A stretch of DNA of 23,229 nt from the NCBI GenBank assembly GCA_030642005.1, contig DAOWOP010000023.1, forward strand, positions 1-23,229, in the 5' to 3' direction. The stretch is from Planctomycetales bacterium (GTDB lineage: Bacteria; Planctomycetota; Phycisphaerae; SM23-33). A model generated the notes under the pieces. The model saw nothing but the letters and a program-made list of their open reading frames with translations, did not search any database and was not told where the DNA came from. The position numbers and the translations under genes were made by a program. Shown piece by piece: positions 1-7,169 of the stretch (position 1 is the first letter of the stretch; the number at the start of each line of letters is the position of its first letter).

Positions 1-31
1 ATACCACCTACTAAAACAAGAAGAACAATCA

Positions 32-1192
32 ATGGCATTTACAGGCAAAGCAACTTATTCGGCCGGTTCGTCGCTGCCGGACATCGCAGAGGACGTAGCC
101 GACATCGTAAGCATCGTCTCACCTTATGAGACGCCGCTGCTCGACCATCTCGGCGACCCGGTGCGACCGACCACAAGCACATACCATGAGTGGCTGGAGG
201 ATGAACTCCTCCCGAACACCGACACAATCGACGACGACACCTGGACCGATCCAGCCGTCGATACGACCTTCGGCGTCGATAACGCGGACCGCTTCCGCAT
301 CGGCGACCAGGTTCGCCCGGCCGGTTCGAGCGAACTGCTTCTGGTAACGGCTACTGATACGGGCGCCGACACGATCACCGTTGTCAGGGGCTACGGCGGG
401 ACCACGCCGGAAAACCTCGCCGACGATAGGGTGCTGCACATCCTCGGCAACGCCGCCCTGGAAGGCGACGACTCGCCGTCGGTGCGGTTCACCAACCGCA
501 CCCGCAAGGGCAACTGGACGCAGATTTTCACCGCCGCCGTCCGTGTCAGCGGTTCGGACCTGGCCGTGAGAAAACTGTCGATCGCTGACGAACTGGATTA
601 CCAAAAACAGGAGCGCCTCCGCGAAATGCTGCGCGACCTGGAGGCGACGGTAATCAACGGCGCGAGTTCCTCGTCCGACCCGCAGGGCAGCAGCAGCGTC
701 CGGCGGACAATGAAGGGAATTATCCCGAACCTGACGACGAACATCTTCCAGCCCAACGTCGGCGGATTCCCGGCCGATACCGACCTGACCGAGGCCCAGT
801 TGAACCTTGCGCTTCGGCTGGTCTGGGAGCAGGCCTCAAGCCGAATCGACACCATCGTCGTGTCGGGCTATCAGAAGCGTCGGATCAACTCCTTCGTTAC
901 CTCCAGCCGGGCGTACGGTCCGTCCGACGTGGCCTACCGCGACATGGTGGGCGTCTATGAGAGCGATTTCGGCGTCTGCCGGGTCGTTCTCTGTCGAGCG
1001 GTCCCGGCCGATTGCGTGGTGCTGCTGGATTCATCGCGCACCAGCGTCCTTCCGCTTGCCGGACGGTCTTTCCACTACAAGCCCCTGGCGGCTGTCGGCG
1101 ATTACGACGCCGGCGAGGTCATCGGCGAGTACACGCTGGAACTGCGTAACGAAAACGCACACGGGATCATCAAAGGGTTGGATACAGCCTAG
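32..1192 (+). CDS. Phage major capsid protein, SU10 type (HK97 fold)
   Basis: This protein builds the icosahedral phage head. The 386-aa sequence has the layout of the SU10 major capsid family (DUF5309). An N-terminal arm contains VSPYETPLLDHLG (about residues 30-42). A beta-rich inserted domain (about 70-150) carries the typical VTVVRG-like turn (ITVVRGYGG). Next comes NWTQIF followed by VSGSDLAV, and then the P/A-domain core with IDTIVVSGYQKRRINSF. The C-terminal strand ELRNENAHGIIKGLD is also typical. The family assignment comes from pattern recognition without a search. The ATG has only a weak purine-rich leader (AAGAAG). It is the first gene in the window, so portal, terminase and protease genes would be expected to the left, outside the window. 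A strong hairpin follows the gene. Confidence 0.88.
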   Translation: MAFTGKATYSAGSSLPDIAEDVADIVSIVSPYETPLLDHLGDPVRPTTSTYHEWLEDELLPNTDTIDDDTWTDPAVDTTFGVDNADRFRIGDQVRPAGSSELLLVTATDTGADTITVVRGYGGTTPENLADDRVLHILGNAALEGDDSPSVRFTNRTRKGNWTQIFTAAVRVSGSDLAVRKLSIADELDYQKQERLREMLRDLEATVINGASSSSDPQGSSSVRRTMKGIIPNLTTNIFQPNVGGFPADTDLTEAQLNLALRLVWEQASSRIDTIVVSGYQKRRINSFVTSSRAYGPSDVAYRDMVGVYESDFGVCRVVLCRAVPADCVVLLDSSRTSVLPLAGRSFHYKPLAAVGDYDAGEVIGEYTLELRNENAHGIIKGLDTA

Positions 1193-1230
1193 GAGTTTAG
1201 CCATCGCCGGAACGGCGATGATCGCCTTGT

Positions 1231-1257
1231 CGCCTCCCGCCTCTCAGGCGGGGGGCG
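1231..1257 (+). terminator. GC-rich hairpin after the capsid gene
   Basis: A 12-bp stem (one G-T wobble) closes a 3-nt CTC loop in the 89-nt gap between the capsid gene and the next gene. No U-run follows, so it is not a classical intrinsic terminator. It could act as partial terminator, mRNA stabiliser or processing site, giving more capsid mRNA than downstream mRNA. A second, smaller stem (ATCGCC/GGCGAT) lies just upstream at about 1203-1219. Confidence 0.45.
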
Positions 1258-1281
1258 GAAAGGCGGTTTGAGGACGAAAAA

Positions 1282-1935
1282 ATGGCGAACGAATGTAAAG
1301 ACCGGGACCTGCTGACCATCGAGCCGGACGTCTTCACGGGCGGAGGATTCGACTCCCAGCAGATGGCCGCCGGGACTGACGGCGCTATCAGCGGGACGAC
1401 TTTCACCAGCGCATCGGCCGATTTTACGGCGGCGAATATCGAGGCCGGTATGGTGCTGTGCGTCTATTCGCAAGTTCCGGCCGAGGGGCGGTGTTACGAG
1501 GTTATCTCAGTGGATTCATCCACCGCACTGACGGTATCAATCCTTCGCGCCGACAGGAGCGCCGACGCCGTTGCCCCGCCGGCGGGAACAAACCTGAAAT
1601 ATTACATCAATACCTTCGCGCCACAGATTGCCGACAGCGAAGCGACCCTGCACGAGAAACTGCGCCAGATCGGTGAAGCCGACGGCATTTCGTCGGCAGA
1701 GTTTGTGGATTCGTCGCAATTGCGTAAGGCCGTCGCACTGGCGTCGCTTGCGTCGATATTTACCGCCCGCGCATCCAACGCCACCGGCGACGACGCCAAT
1801 TGGGTAAAGGCTGAATACTACCGCCGGCAGCACGTCGCCGTCGTCGGCGCCCTGCGCCTGGCCAAAGACATCGACGGCGACGGCTTCGCCGAACAGACCC
1901 GCACATTCGCAAACGTCTCACTACGGAGAACCTGA
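1282..1935 (+). CDS. Phage structural protein, probable head-tail connector region
   Basis: A 217-aa protein of unknown exact function in the phage morphogenesis operon. The N-terminal half (about residues 35-115) is beta-rich and Ser/Thr/Ala-rich, resembling the Ig-like inserted domain found in the capsid protein upstream (ISGTTFTSASADF, then YEVISVDSSTALTV). The C-terminal half is helical (about 120-190), containing LHEKLRQIGEADG and WVKAEYYRRQHVAVV, and the protein ends in a basic FANVSLRRT. A GAGGA ribosome binding site lies 8 nt before the ATG. Its place right after the major capsid gene and before small completion-type genes suggests a head-tail joining or decoration role. That is inference from position only. 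Confidence 0.6.
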   Translation: MANECKDRDLLTIEPDVFTGGGFDSQQMAAGTDGAISGTTFTSASADFTAANIEAGMVLCVYSQVPAEGRCYEVISVDSSTALTVSILRADRSADAVAPPAGTNLKYYINTFAPQIADSEATLHEKLRQIGEADGISSAEFVDSSQLRKAVALASLASIFTARASNATGDDANWVKAEYYRRQHVAVVGALRLAKDIDGDGFAEQTRTFANVSLRRT

Positions 1936-1939
1936 AAAA

Positions 1940-2374
1940 GTGTCCAGCACATCCGGCGACATCCTGACTGACATCTACCAGACCCTTCGGTCCGACGGCG
2001 AGTTCGCAGCCGTTACGATCGGGCCTGACAATAACGCAGCCCGCTGGCCTCGGGCCGAGGTGATCCTGGTTTCCGTGGACGAATCACAGGCAGACGACAT
2101 ACCGACTGGACGGTGGTGCACCATGAAGGCAAAGGTGTGCATTCACGTTCGCTGCGACAAGCCGGCCGAGGCGTTCGCACGCGCGATGGGGCTGGCAGAA
2201 TCGGCCGGCGAAGCGCTGCTGGACGACCGCTTTCGCAGCCAGAACTGCCGGGACTTGCCGACGGGCAAAGCCACCGCAATAGGCCCGCTCAAAGTCGAGC
2301 CGAAGGTCAAGGAGCCTTACCTGGCCGTCGCCTTCGAGGTCTGCTGCAACTTTGAATCGGGAGGATCGCAATAA
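1940..2374 (+). CDS. Phage tail completion/minor structural protein, putative
   Basis: A 144-aa protein starting at GTG, four bases after the previous stop. It has the alpha/beta pattern common in tail terminator or tail completion proteins: N-terminal helix DILTDIYQTLRSDGEFAAV, then EVILVSVDESQAD, then a strand (CTMKAKVCIHVRCDK) and a helix (EAFARAMGLAESAGEALL), closing with VKEPYLAVAFEVCCNFE. This resembles proteins that cap the tail tube and compute an average over several strands. The assignment rests on fold pattern and order, not on a named motif. Its stop overlaps the next start by one base (TAATG), so the two are probably translationally coupled. Confidence 0.5.
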   Translation: MSSTSGDILTDIYQTLRSDGEFAAVTIGPDNNAARWPRAEVILVSVDESQADDIPTGRWCTMKAKVCIHVRCDKPAEAFARAMGLAESAGEALLDDRFRSQNCRDLPTGKATAIGPLKVEPKVKEPYLAVAFEVCCNFESGGSQ

Positions 2375-2784
2375 TGGAACGTTACGGCGCTATTACCGAT
2401 GCGACCTTCGGCCAGACTTCCCTGTCCGGGCCGATTTCCGTCCGGCTGGTGCGTCGCGCCGAGCCGGCGCCGATGGGCGGCGACAGCGACGCTTTCGTTA
2501 CCAGCGTCCAGTTGGGCCTGCCCGTAATCGGCATCGAGGTCCGCATCCGCGATACCGCCGTTGCTGAAGGTCTTTCCCTCGGCCAGGCCGGCGTCCTGTC
2601 GGTCGAGATAGCCGCGACGCGCAGCGGACAGGTCGGCCGGACCATCTCCATAACCAACGCCGTACTTACCGGCATCGAGTTCCAATACGAGCAGTCCGCC
2701 CCGGCCGTTGCGAAATTGACCTTCACGGCCGAGGCTGCCGACGGCGGTACCGACCCGTTCGCCGCACAGGAGGCCCAGCCATGA
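2374..2784 (+). CDS. Phage tail-tube-like protein
   Basis: A 136-aa, beta-rich protein with no membrane segment. The arrangement (SGPISVRLVRRAEPAP near residue 20, VQLGLPVIGIEVRIRD near 45-60, SVEIAATRSGQVGRTISITNAVL near 70-92, then EQSAPAVAKLTFTAEA) fits alternating strands, as in small tube or tail proteins of the Hcp/gp19 type. No diagnostic motif was recognised, so a minor tail protein is equally possible. It overlaps the preceding stop by 1 nt and the following start by 4 nt (ATGA), as expected in a dense late operon. Confidence 0.45.
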   Translation: MERYGAITDATFGQTSLSGPISVRLVRRAEPAPMGGDSDAFVTSVQLGLPVIGIEVRIRDTAVAEGLSLGQAGVLSVEIAATRSGQVGRTISITNAVLTGIEFQYEQSAPAVAKLTFTAEAADGGTDPFAAQEAQP

Positions 2785-3146
2785 GTTCCTTCGCCGGGGA
2801 AAACCTTTTCGCTTCCGGCCCACACGCCTTTGGTTTCGAGCCGTGGGAAAGAACCACGCAGCGACGCGGTTTCGCCGGCGTCAACGGCGAGATCGTCCTG
2901 GACATGGGGCTGCGATCGAGACAAATCACGCAGACCGGCCGGCTCCGGGCGAATTCGGCGGCAGACCTGCACGAACTGCTGGACGACATCAACGCCCGTT
3001 GCGACGGGGCCGAACACGTCCTCGTGGACAATTACGGGCAATCTTACTCCCGCGTGATTCTGGAACGCTTCGGGACCACCACCGGCCTGCGACACAGCCG
3101 GGGATTCTACTGCGACTACGAGATCGAGTATCGCCAACTGCCATGA
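2781..3146 (+). CDS. Phage tail-associated protein
   Basis: A 121-aa soluble protein. It starts at an ATGA overlap with the tube-like gene and ends at an ATGA overlap with the next gene. Visible features are an aromatic-rich start (FGFEPWERTTQRRGFAGVNG), a strand-rich stretch around the repeated G-x-R pattern (LDMGLRSRQITQTGRL), a short helix (AADLHELLDDINARC) and a C-terminal GFYCDYEIEYRQLP. This pattern resembles proteins that adapt the tail tip or baseplate, but the family was not identified. Its function can only be inferred from neighbours. Confidence 0.45.
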   Translation: MSSFAGENLFASGPHAFGFEPWERTTQRRGFAGVNGEIVLDMGLRSRQITQTGRLRANSAADLHELLDDINARCDGAEHVLVDNYGQSYSRVILERFGTTTGLRHSRGFYCDYEIEYRQLP

Positions 3147-3886
3147 CCGCCACACTGATTACAACCGGGATAGAGTACGTCATCGGCGAGTCGCGCCCTT
3201 CCGGCGGATGGACCGTTCGCTTCCGATCGGCTAATTCCGATTTGCATCACCAGTTGTACATCAACGGCCGGCTCTCGGCCTGGACGGATACGCTTGGACA
3301 GCGACGCTTCTTCTTTGATGAACCTATTGATGCGCCGGTTTCCGTTTGTATTGCAGCGGTGGATGGGGCATACCGCTCGACGGACCTGTCCGGGCAATTG
3401 CCGGCGGATGACCGCAACCCTGCCTGGGTGTTCCGCCCGCCGCTCGTGCGGTCTGTTTCGAGCCGGTCCGGCGATATCGTTGAGATCCTCGGCGATCACG
3501 CCACGGGGGGCGACCTGTCGGAGACGCCGCTGGGATCAGCCGACGCCTGGCCGGTGTGGGTGCCGCGATGGCAGTTCGGCGAAGACCGCTTCGGGGCCGG
3601 AGGGTTCGGATACGACGGCACTTACGCTCCGGGACTGGGGCAGGGGGCATTCGGGGCCGGTATGTTCGGAATGAACGCCGACCTTATCGACCTCGAAGCA
3701 GTCCTGGCTGAAGACGGTACACACCGGGTCGTCCTGCGCTCGCGAGGGGCTGACGGACAGATTACGGACTCGGACTCAATGTACATCGTCGCCGATCCTC
3801 CGCCCGATGCGGCCGAAGGACTGACGGCGACCGATTACAACCAACAACAAAAACAACTGACACTCCAGATTAACCAGGGAGACTGA
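3143..3886 (+). CDS. Phage tail/baseplate protein with Gly-Phe-rich segment
   Basis: A 247-aa protein. The open frame extends upstream to 2843, but the start at 3143 is preferred because it forms an ATGA overlap with the previous gene and avoids a 300-nt overlap. The N-terminal half is beta-rich and looks like one or two Ig/FN3-type modules (VRFRSANSDLHHQLYING; APVSVCIAAVDGAYRSTD). A Gly/Phe-rich linker (about residues 150-178, with GAGGFGYDGTY and GAGMFGMN) follows. A second strand-rich segment (HRVVLRSRGADGQITDS) then closes into a Gln-rich tail. It is probably a tail tip or fibre-attachment protein, with no family recognised. Confidence 0.5.
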   Translation: MTATLITTGIEYVIGESRPSGGWTVRFRSANSDLHHQLYINGRLSAWTDTLGQRRFFFDEPIDAPVSVCIAAVDGAYRSTDLSGQLPADDRNPAWVFRPPLVRSVSSRSGDIVEILGDHATGGDLSETPLGSADAWPVWVPRWQFGEDRFGAGGFGYDGTYAPGLGQGAFGAGMFGMNADLIDLEAVLAEDGTHRVVLRSRGADGQITDSDSMYIVADPPPDAAEGLTATDYNQQQKQLTLQINQGD

Positions 3887-3887
3887 C

Positions 3888-4718
3888 ATGACAGAATTAT
3901 ATCCATCAGATGCTGAACTGAACGCTCTGTCCGGCACAACCGACAGCGAGCAGGAAGTCCTGTACGTTACGGCCGGCGAGTCGCCTTACTACACCAGTTT
4001 CTACAAGATGCTCCAGCGGCTGCTGAAGGTGGCGCGGCGTGGCGGTGATCTTCGAGTCTTCAAGGACGGCGACCTTACCTTCGGCGTTCGGCCCGGTAGG
4101 TACTACAACGGCGATTCGTGGGTCAGTTACTCACAAGTGCTGGCCCAGGCGCTGACCAATAACGCCACGAACTACATCTACCTGACCGCCGCCGGTGTGC
4201 TGACGGTCAACACGACGGGCTTCCCCGTCCCGTCCGTTACGCCGCACATCCCGCTGGCAAAGATTGTAACATCGGCCGGCGCGTACGACGGACGCGACGC
4301 ATCCGAAGGCGGCGACATAACAGACTATCGAGGCGGGGCGATACTCAGTGTCTGCAGGGCGGATTACCAGGACCTCATGCCGAACCTGAACATCACCGCC
4401 GCCGCCGAAGTCGCTAACGAACGGACAATCACCATCCAGGCGCAAGATGCGGCCAACAACAACCTCGCCGAGCGATTCCTGATCCGCGTGTGGATCGGAA
4501 CAGCCGACTACGGCGCGCCCGTGGCGGCGGACGGCTCCAGCGTCGATACCGGAACGACCTACGAGATCGAAACCGCCGACGCGGCCTTCAAGATCATCTC
4601 CGATGCCACCGGCAAGGTGGAAGTTACCTTCGGAATGACCGGAGCGGCCACGCGGTACATCATGGCTGAAATCGACGGGCGAATTTACTCCAGCGGACAA
4701 GTTGACTGGGCGGCTTAA
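3888..4718 (+). CDS. Phage tail/appendage structural protein
   Basis: A 276-aa protein with a GGGAG ribosome binding site just before the ATG. The N-terminus (about 1-60) is helical with KMLQRLLKVARRGGD. Residues 60-150 form the pattern FGVRPGRYYNGDSWVSYSQ, then ALTNNATNYIYLTAAGVL and PHIPLAKIVTSAGAYD. This pattern is typical of a small domain in phage tail fibre proteins that ends in a D-YRG-like strand (DITDYRGG). The C-terminal 110 residues are Ala/Thr-rich and beta-like, probably a knob or decoration module (TYEIETADAAFKIISDATG, VEVTFGMTGAAT). A fibre or baseplate role is likely, and the host receptor partner is unknown. Confidence 0.55.
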   Translation: MTELYPSDAELNALSGTTDSEQEVLYVTAGESPYYTSFYKMLQRLLKVARRGGDLRVFKDGDLTFGVRPGRYYNGDSWVSYSQVLAQALTNNATNYIYLTAAGVLTVNTTGFPVPSVTPHIPLAKIVTSAGAYDGRDASEGGDITDYRGGAILSVCRADYQDLMPNLNITAAAEVANERTITIQAQDAANNNLAERFLIRVWIGTADYGAPVAADGSSVDTGTTYEIETADAAFKIISDATGKVEVTFGMTGAATRYIMAEIDGRIYSSGQVDWAA

Positions 4719-4724
4719 AAGATA

Positions 4725-4752
4725 GGGATTAGAGACTTGGGACCAGGAACTG
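4725..4752 (+). repeat. Degenerate heptamer tandem repeat (GGGAYYW-like)
   Basis: Four successive 7-nt units read GGGATTA, GAGACTT, GGGACCA and GGAACTG. They sit immediately after the stop of the 276-aa tail gene and run into the first codons of the next small ORF. The units are diverged but keep a 7-nt period and a purine-rich first half. They are related to the heptamer cluster inside the 699-aa tail gene (opposite strand orientation). Confidence 0.5.
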
Positions 4753-5063
4753 GGCAACAGAAAAAACAGCCTTTCGCGGTGAATGAGAAGCGGGCGCTGA
4801 CGCTCCGCGCCGAGGTCATTGACCCGAAGCACGTGATCGACGGGAAGCCTCCGGCCACAGAGGCCGAGCACAAGCGGACGGAAAAACATCCCACCCATCA
4901 GGCCCGCTTCTTTCAATTGAAAATCAAAAATCAAAAATCAAAAATTCAATTAAACCACGGCGATCCCGCCGACGATGAAGCGCGACTGGCGGCGATAGCC
5001 GAAGATTTTCTTTCCCTACACCCTACGACCTACGACCTACACTCTGAAGGAGGCGAAGCATGA
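4737..5063 (+). CDS. Small phage ORF built around heptamer repeats
   Basis: A 108-aa ORF starting at TTG, with no recognised family. An internal GTG (about residue 15, VNEKRALTL) is an alternative start. The middle contains a Lys/Gln/Ile-rich patch encoded by an A-rich heptamer repeat, and the end contains HPTTYDLH encoded by a second heptamer repeat. Two repeat-free parts (about residues 16-55 and 72-92, with DDEARLAAIAEDFL) look like ordinary helical protein. Its stop overlaps the next ATG (ATGA), and the ribosome binding site of the next gene (AAGGAGG) lies inside it, which supports real translation. It could be a small tail or chaperone-like protein enlarged by repeats, or a mostly non-functional spacer. 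Confidence 0.5.
   Translation: MGPGTGQQKKQPFAVNEKRALTLRAEVIDPKHVIDGKPPATEAEHKRTEKHPTHQARFFQLKIKNQKSKIQLNHGDPADDEARLAAIAEDFLSLHPTTYDLHSEGGEA
4920..4947 (+). repeat. Heptamer tandem repeat AAAATCA x3 plus a degenerate unit
   Basis: Three perfect AAAATCA units (4920-4940) are followed by AAAATTC. They lie inside the 108-aa ORF in a GC-rich neighbourhood, so base composition changes abruptly. The repeat is bordered by similar CAATT-containing sequence on both sides. Confidence 0.8.
5015..5042 (+). repeat. Heptamer tandem repeat CCTACRM x4
   Basis: Four consecutive units read CCTACAC, CCTACGA, CCTACGA and CCTACAC. They lie near the 3' end of the 108-aa ORF, just before the ribosome binding site of the large tail gene. 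Confidence 0.8.
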
Positions 5064-7159
5064 GCCTCCTTCATTACATCGACAACGAAGTGCCCGCCTT
5101 CGGCGAATTCGATTCGGTCGTTCAGTCCGGCGGAACTATCGTTCAGTCCGGCGACGCGGCGTTTCCTGAACGTGGAAGCAGGGGTCTGCGAGCCTCCGGC
5201 GGCATGGCGTATGTTCAGAAGGATTTGACAATCTCTGTCGCGCCGGGCGATGAGATTTTCTTCGGCTGGTGGCGGCGGATAGATACACATCCGTCGGTAA
5301 GTTATAAAGCCAGAAGCATTGATTTGTATAACGCCTCGCAATTGGTGTGGTTGGATTTTCTGACGTCCAACGGCACGACCGTCTGGTATGCGTTCGGCGA
5401 TGCCGGGGCGTTGAGTTATACGTGGACGGATGTCGATGGGTGGGCTTACTTTGTCCTTGCGTCCCTGCGGGCGACAACGAACGTCGCCTCCGATGGCCGT
5501 TACAGGATTTATGTCGATGGCGCCCTGATGAAAGAGTGGGCAGGCGTAGATAATTATGACCGTCTGGCCGATATTACCAGGTTACGGATGGGGCAAATAG
5601 AATCGGATGCGGCATTCATCGGCGATTTCGACGAGATTAAGATCGCCACTACCTACCCCGAACCGTTCAGCCCGACGCCGACAGATGAATACCCGCAAGC
5701 CCGCCGGACGGTGGTTCTTTTCCGCCAGGCCAGCAGCGACAGCCGCGAGTTCGCCGACTACTGCGTCAGCGAGTTGGGCGTGCCGCTGGCCAATCGTTGC
5801 CCACTGCCGAACGCCACGGCCAACGAAACCCTTGCCGATTACGCGACCTTCCAGACCGAAGTAGAGACCGACCTTGCGGCGTGGCTGGCGCTGAATCCGA
5901 CGGTTGCGGCCAACTGCTCGTGCTTCCTTCTCGGCCACGGCGTGCCGGGATATTTTACCCACGGCGGCGTAAAGCATTCAGCAGTCAGCAGATTGATGAA
6001 CTACGGCACGGCGTTTTCATCGCAGACGACGAACCCGCTTTATAATCCCGCCACGGTCGCACGGCTGACGAAGGCGGCCCTGGGCGGCAAATATCTCTGC
6101 ACCCGAATCGACGCCGACACGCTCCAGTATTCCAAGGACATTCTCGATCGCGGTTTAGCCGTCGCCGGCACGGCGACGTTACCGGCTACGGACAAACTCT
6201 ACAGCGACGAATCAGATTACAAGGCTTCGGTAGCCTGCCAGCATCTGCGGATTATCACGGCGGCGCTGGGGACGTTTAGCGACGATGCTTTTGCATGGGG
6301 CGATACGGGCGATCCCTCTTTCGGCGCCGCCGGAACGCGGGCGGTGTTTGTCAACGATGCAGTCAATTCGGCTTCATTGATACGGAGCGGTCCGGGGCAT
6401 TGTTATTCGGCGATGGTTAATTCCTACGCCGCCGCGCTGGGTTTTTCCGCTAGTGCCGGGTCCCTGGTGCCTGGTCCCTTTTTTGAGATGTTGCGCATCG
6501 GTGGGACGTTGGCCGAGGCGGTAGCCGTCGCGGTAGCCAACCTGGACTACACCGCCGTCGCTGTCGGCTCGCCGCTGATGACCGCCGCGTTTTCGACCAC
6601 GGGCTACAATGTCTATCGTGGCCTTGGCGGTATAGAAGGCATCGACTGGGAAAAGCCCGTCGCGTATCTCCGGGCCGATCAGGACAGCATCGCATTTAAC
6701 CAGGATCTGTTGCCTGGCCGGCGTTACGTTTATGCCGTCCGCGCCGTCTCGTCGGCGGGAGTTGAAGAATGCAACACGTGCGTCATTATCTACGTCCAGA
6801 CAGATGACCAGGGCAATCTCCTGCCTGCGCCTCTTTCGCGGCCGATGGACCTGACGGCTGATGTGCAGCAGGGCAGCCTGTTGATCGGGTTTTCCTATTA
6901 CGCACCGCTTGGTTTTGCCGAGGCTGACGGTTTCGACGTCCTCGGCGACAACGGCACGGGCCAGTTGGACCTTGATAACCCTGTCGCGACGGTTGCTCGT
7001 TCGCAGCACGACCGGTTCGACTTTGAGGTTTCCATCGACAGTCCCGACACATCGGTGCTTTTGGCTGTCCGCCCGCGTCAGGACCAGCGCACCGGGCCGA
7101 TGAGTGAAATCCTGTTCGTGCCTCTTTCAACCGCTCCTGCACCGGCCCAAATCCTGTAA
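5060..7159 (+). CDS. Multidomain tail protein: LamG-like, TIGR03790-like and fibronectin-like domains
   Basis: A 699-aa phage tail or appendage protein with an optimal AAGGAGG site 7 nt before the ATG. Residues 1-200 look like a concanavalin/LamG-type lectin fold (GEFDSVVQSGGTIVQSGDAA, FFGWWRRIDTHPS, RIYVDGALMKEW, FIGDFDEIKIATTYPEP). Residues about 213-510 resemble the uncharacterised TIGR03790 family: a strand VVLFRQASSDS, EFADYCVSELGVPLANR, a helix before AAWLALNP, then CFLLGHGVPGYF. In that family S-R-x-x-A-x-Y and a G-VP motif after a hydrophobic strand are typical. Residues about 515-600 (YNVYRGLGG, LLPGRRYVYAVRAVSSAG) and 605-690 look like two fibronectin III-type domains. A heptamer repeat encodes residues about 467-473. 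It is probably a surface-binding or substrate-degrading fibre. Enzymatic activity is unproven. Confidence 0.65.
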   Translation: MSLLHYIDNEVPAFGEFDSVVQSGGTIVQSGDAAFPERGSRGLRASGGMAYVQKDLTISVAPGDEIFFGWWRRIDTHPSVSYKARSIDLYNASQLVWLDFLTSNGTTVWYAFGDAGALSYTWTDVDGWAYFVLASLRATTNVASDGRYRIYVDGALMKEWAGVDNYDRLADITRLRMGQIESDAAFIGDFDEIKIATTYPEPFSPTPTDEYPQARRTVVLFRQASSDSREFADYCVSELGVPLANRCPLPNATANETLADYATFQTEVETDLAAWLALNPTVAANCSCFLLGHGVPGYFTHGGVKHSAVSRLMNYGTAFSSQTTNPLYNPATVARLTKAALGGKYLCTRIDADTLQYSKDILDRGLAVAGTATLPATDKLYSDESDYKASVACQHLRIITAALGTFSDDAFAWGDTGDPSFGAAGTRAVFVNDAVNSASLIRSGPGHCYSAMVNSYAAALGFSASAGSLVPGPFFEMLRIGGTLAEAVAVAVANLDYTAVAVGSPLMTAAFSTTGYNVYRGLGGIEGIDWEKPVAYLRADQDSIAFNQDLLPGRRYVYAVRAVSSAGVEECNTCVIIYVQTDDQGNLLPAPLSRPMDLTADVQQGSLLIGFSYYAPLGFAEADGFDVLGDNGTGQLDLDNPVATVARSQHDRFDFEVSIDSPDTSVLLAVRPRQDQRTGPMSEILFVPLSTAPAPAQIL
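6459..6479 (+). repeat. In-frame heptamer repeat GGTCCCT, GGTGCCT, GGTCCCT
   Basis: Three consecutive heptamers lie inside the 699-aa tail gene and encode the Gly-Ser-Leu-Val-Pro-Gly-Pro stretch. Twenty-one bases keep the reading frame. The unit is the reverse complement type of the GGGACCA unit at 4739-4745. Confidence 0.75.
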
Positions 7160-7169
7160 GGAAAATAAG

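Noticed and set aside
2843..3142. Upstream extension of the 3143-3886 gene (100 extra codons)
   Set aside because: It overlaps the 2781-3146 gene in another frame, has out-of-character Arg/Gly-rich sequence, and the ATG at 3143 has a coupled ATGA junction.
4131..4934. 267-aa minus-strand ORF
   Set aside because: It is antisense to a coupled tail gene, with shadow-type composition and no recognisable motif.
4920..5042. Tandem repeats as a CRISPR array
   Set aside because: The units are only 7 nt with no spacers, and no cas genes are present.
7104..7169. Upstream extension of the hub-like gene
   Set aside because: It overlaps the end of the 699-aa gene; the GTG at 7170 has a good ribosome binding site.
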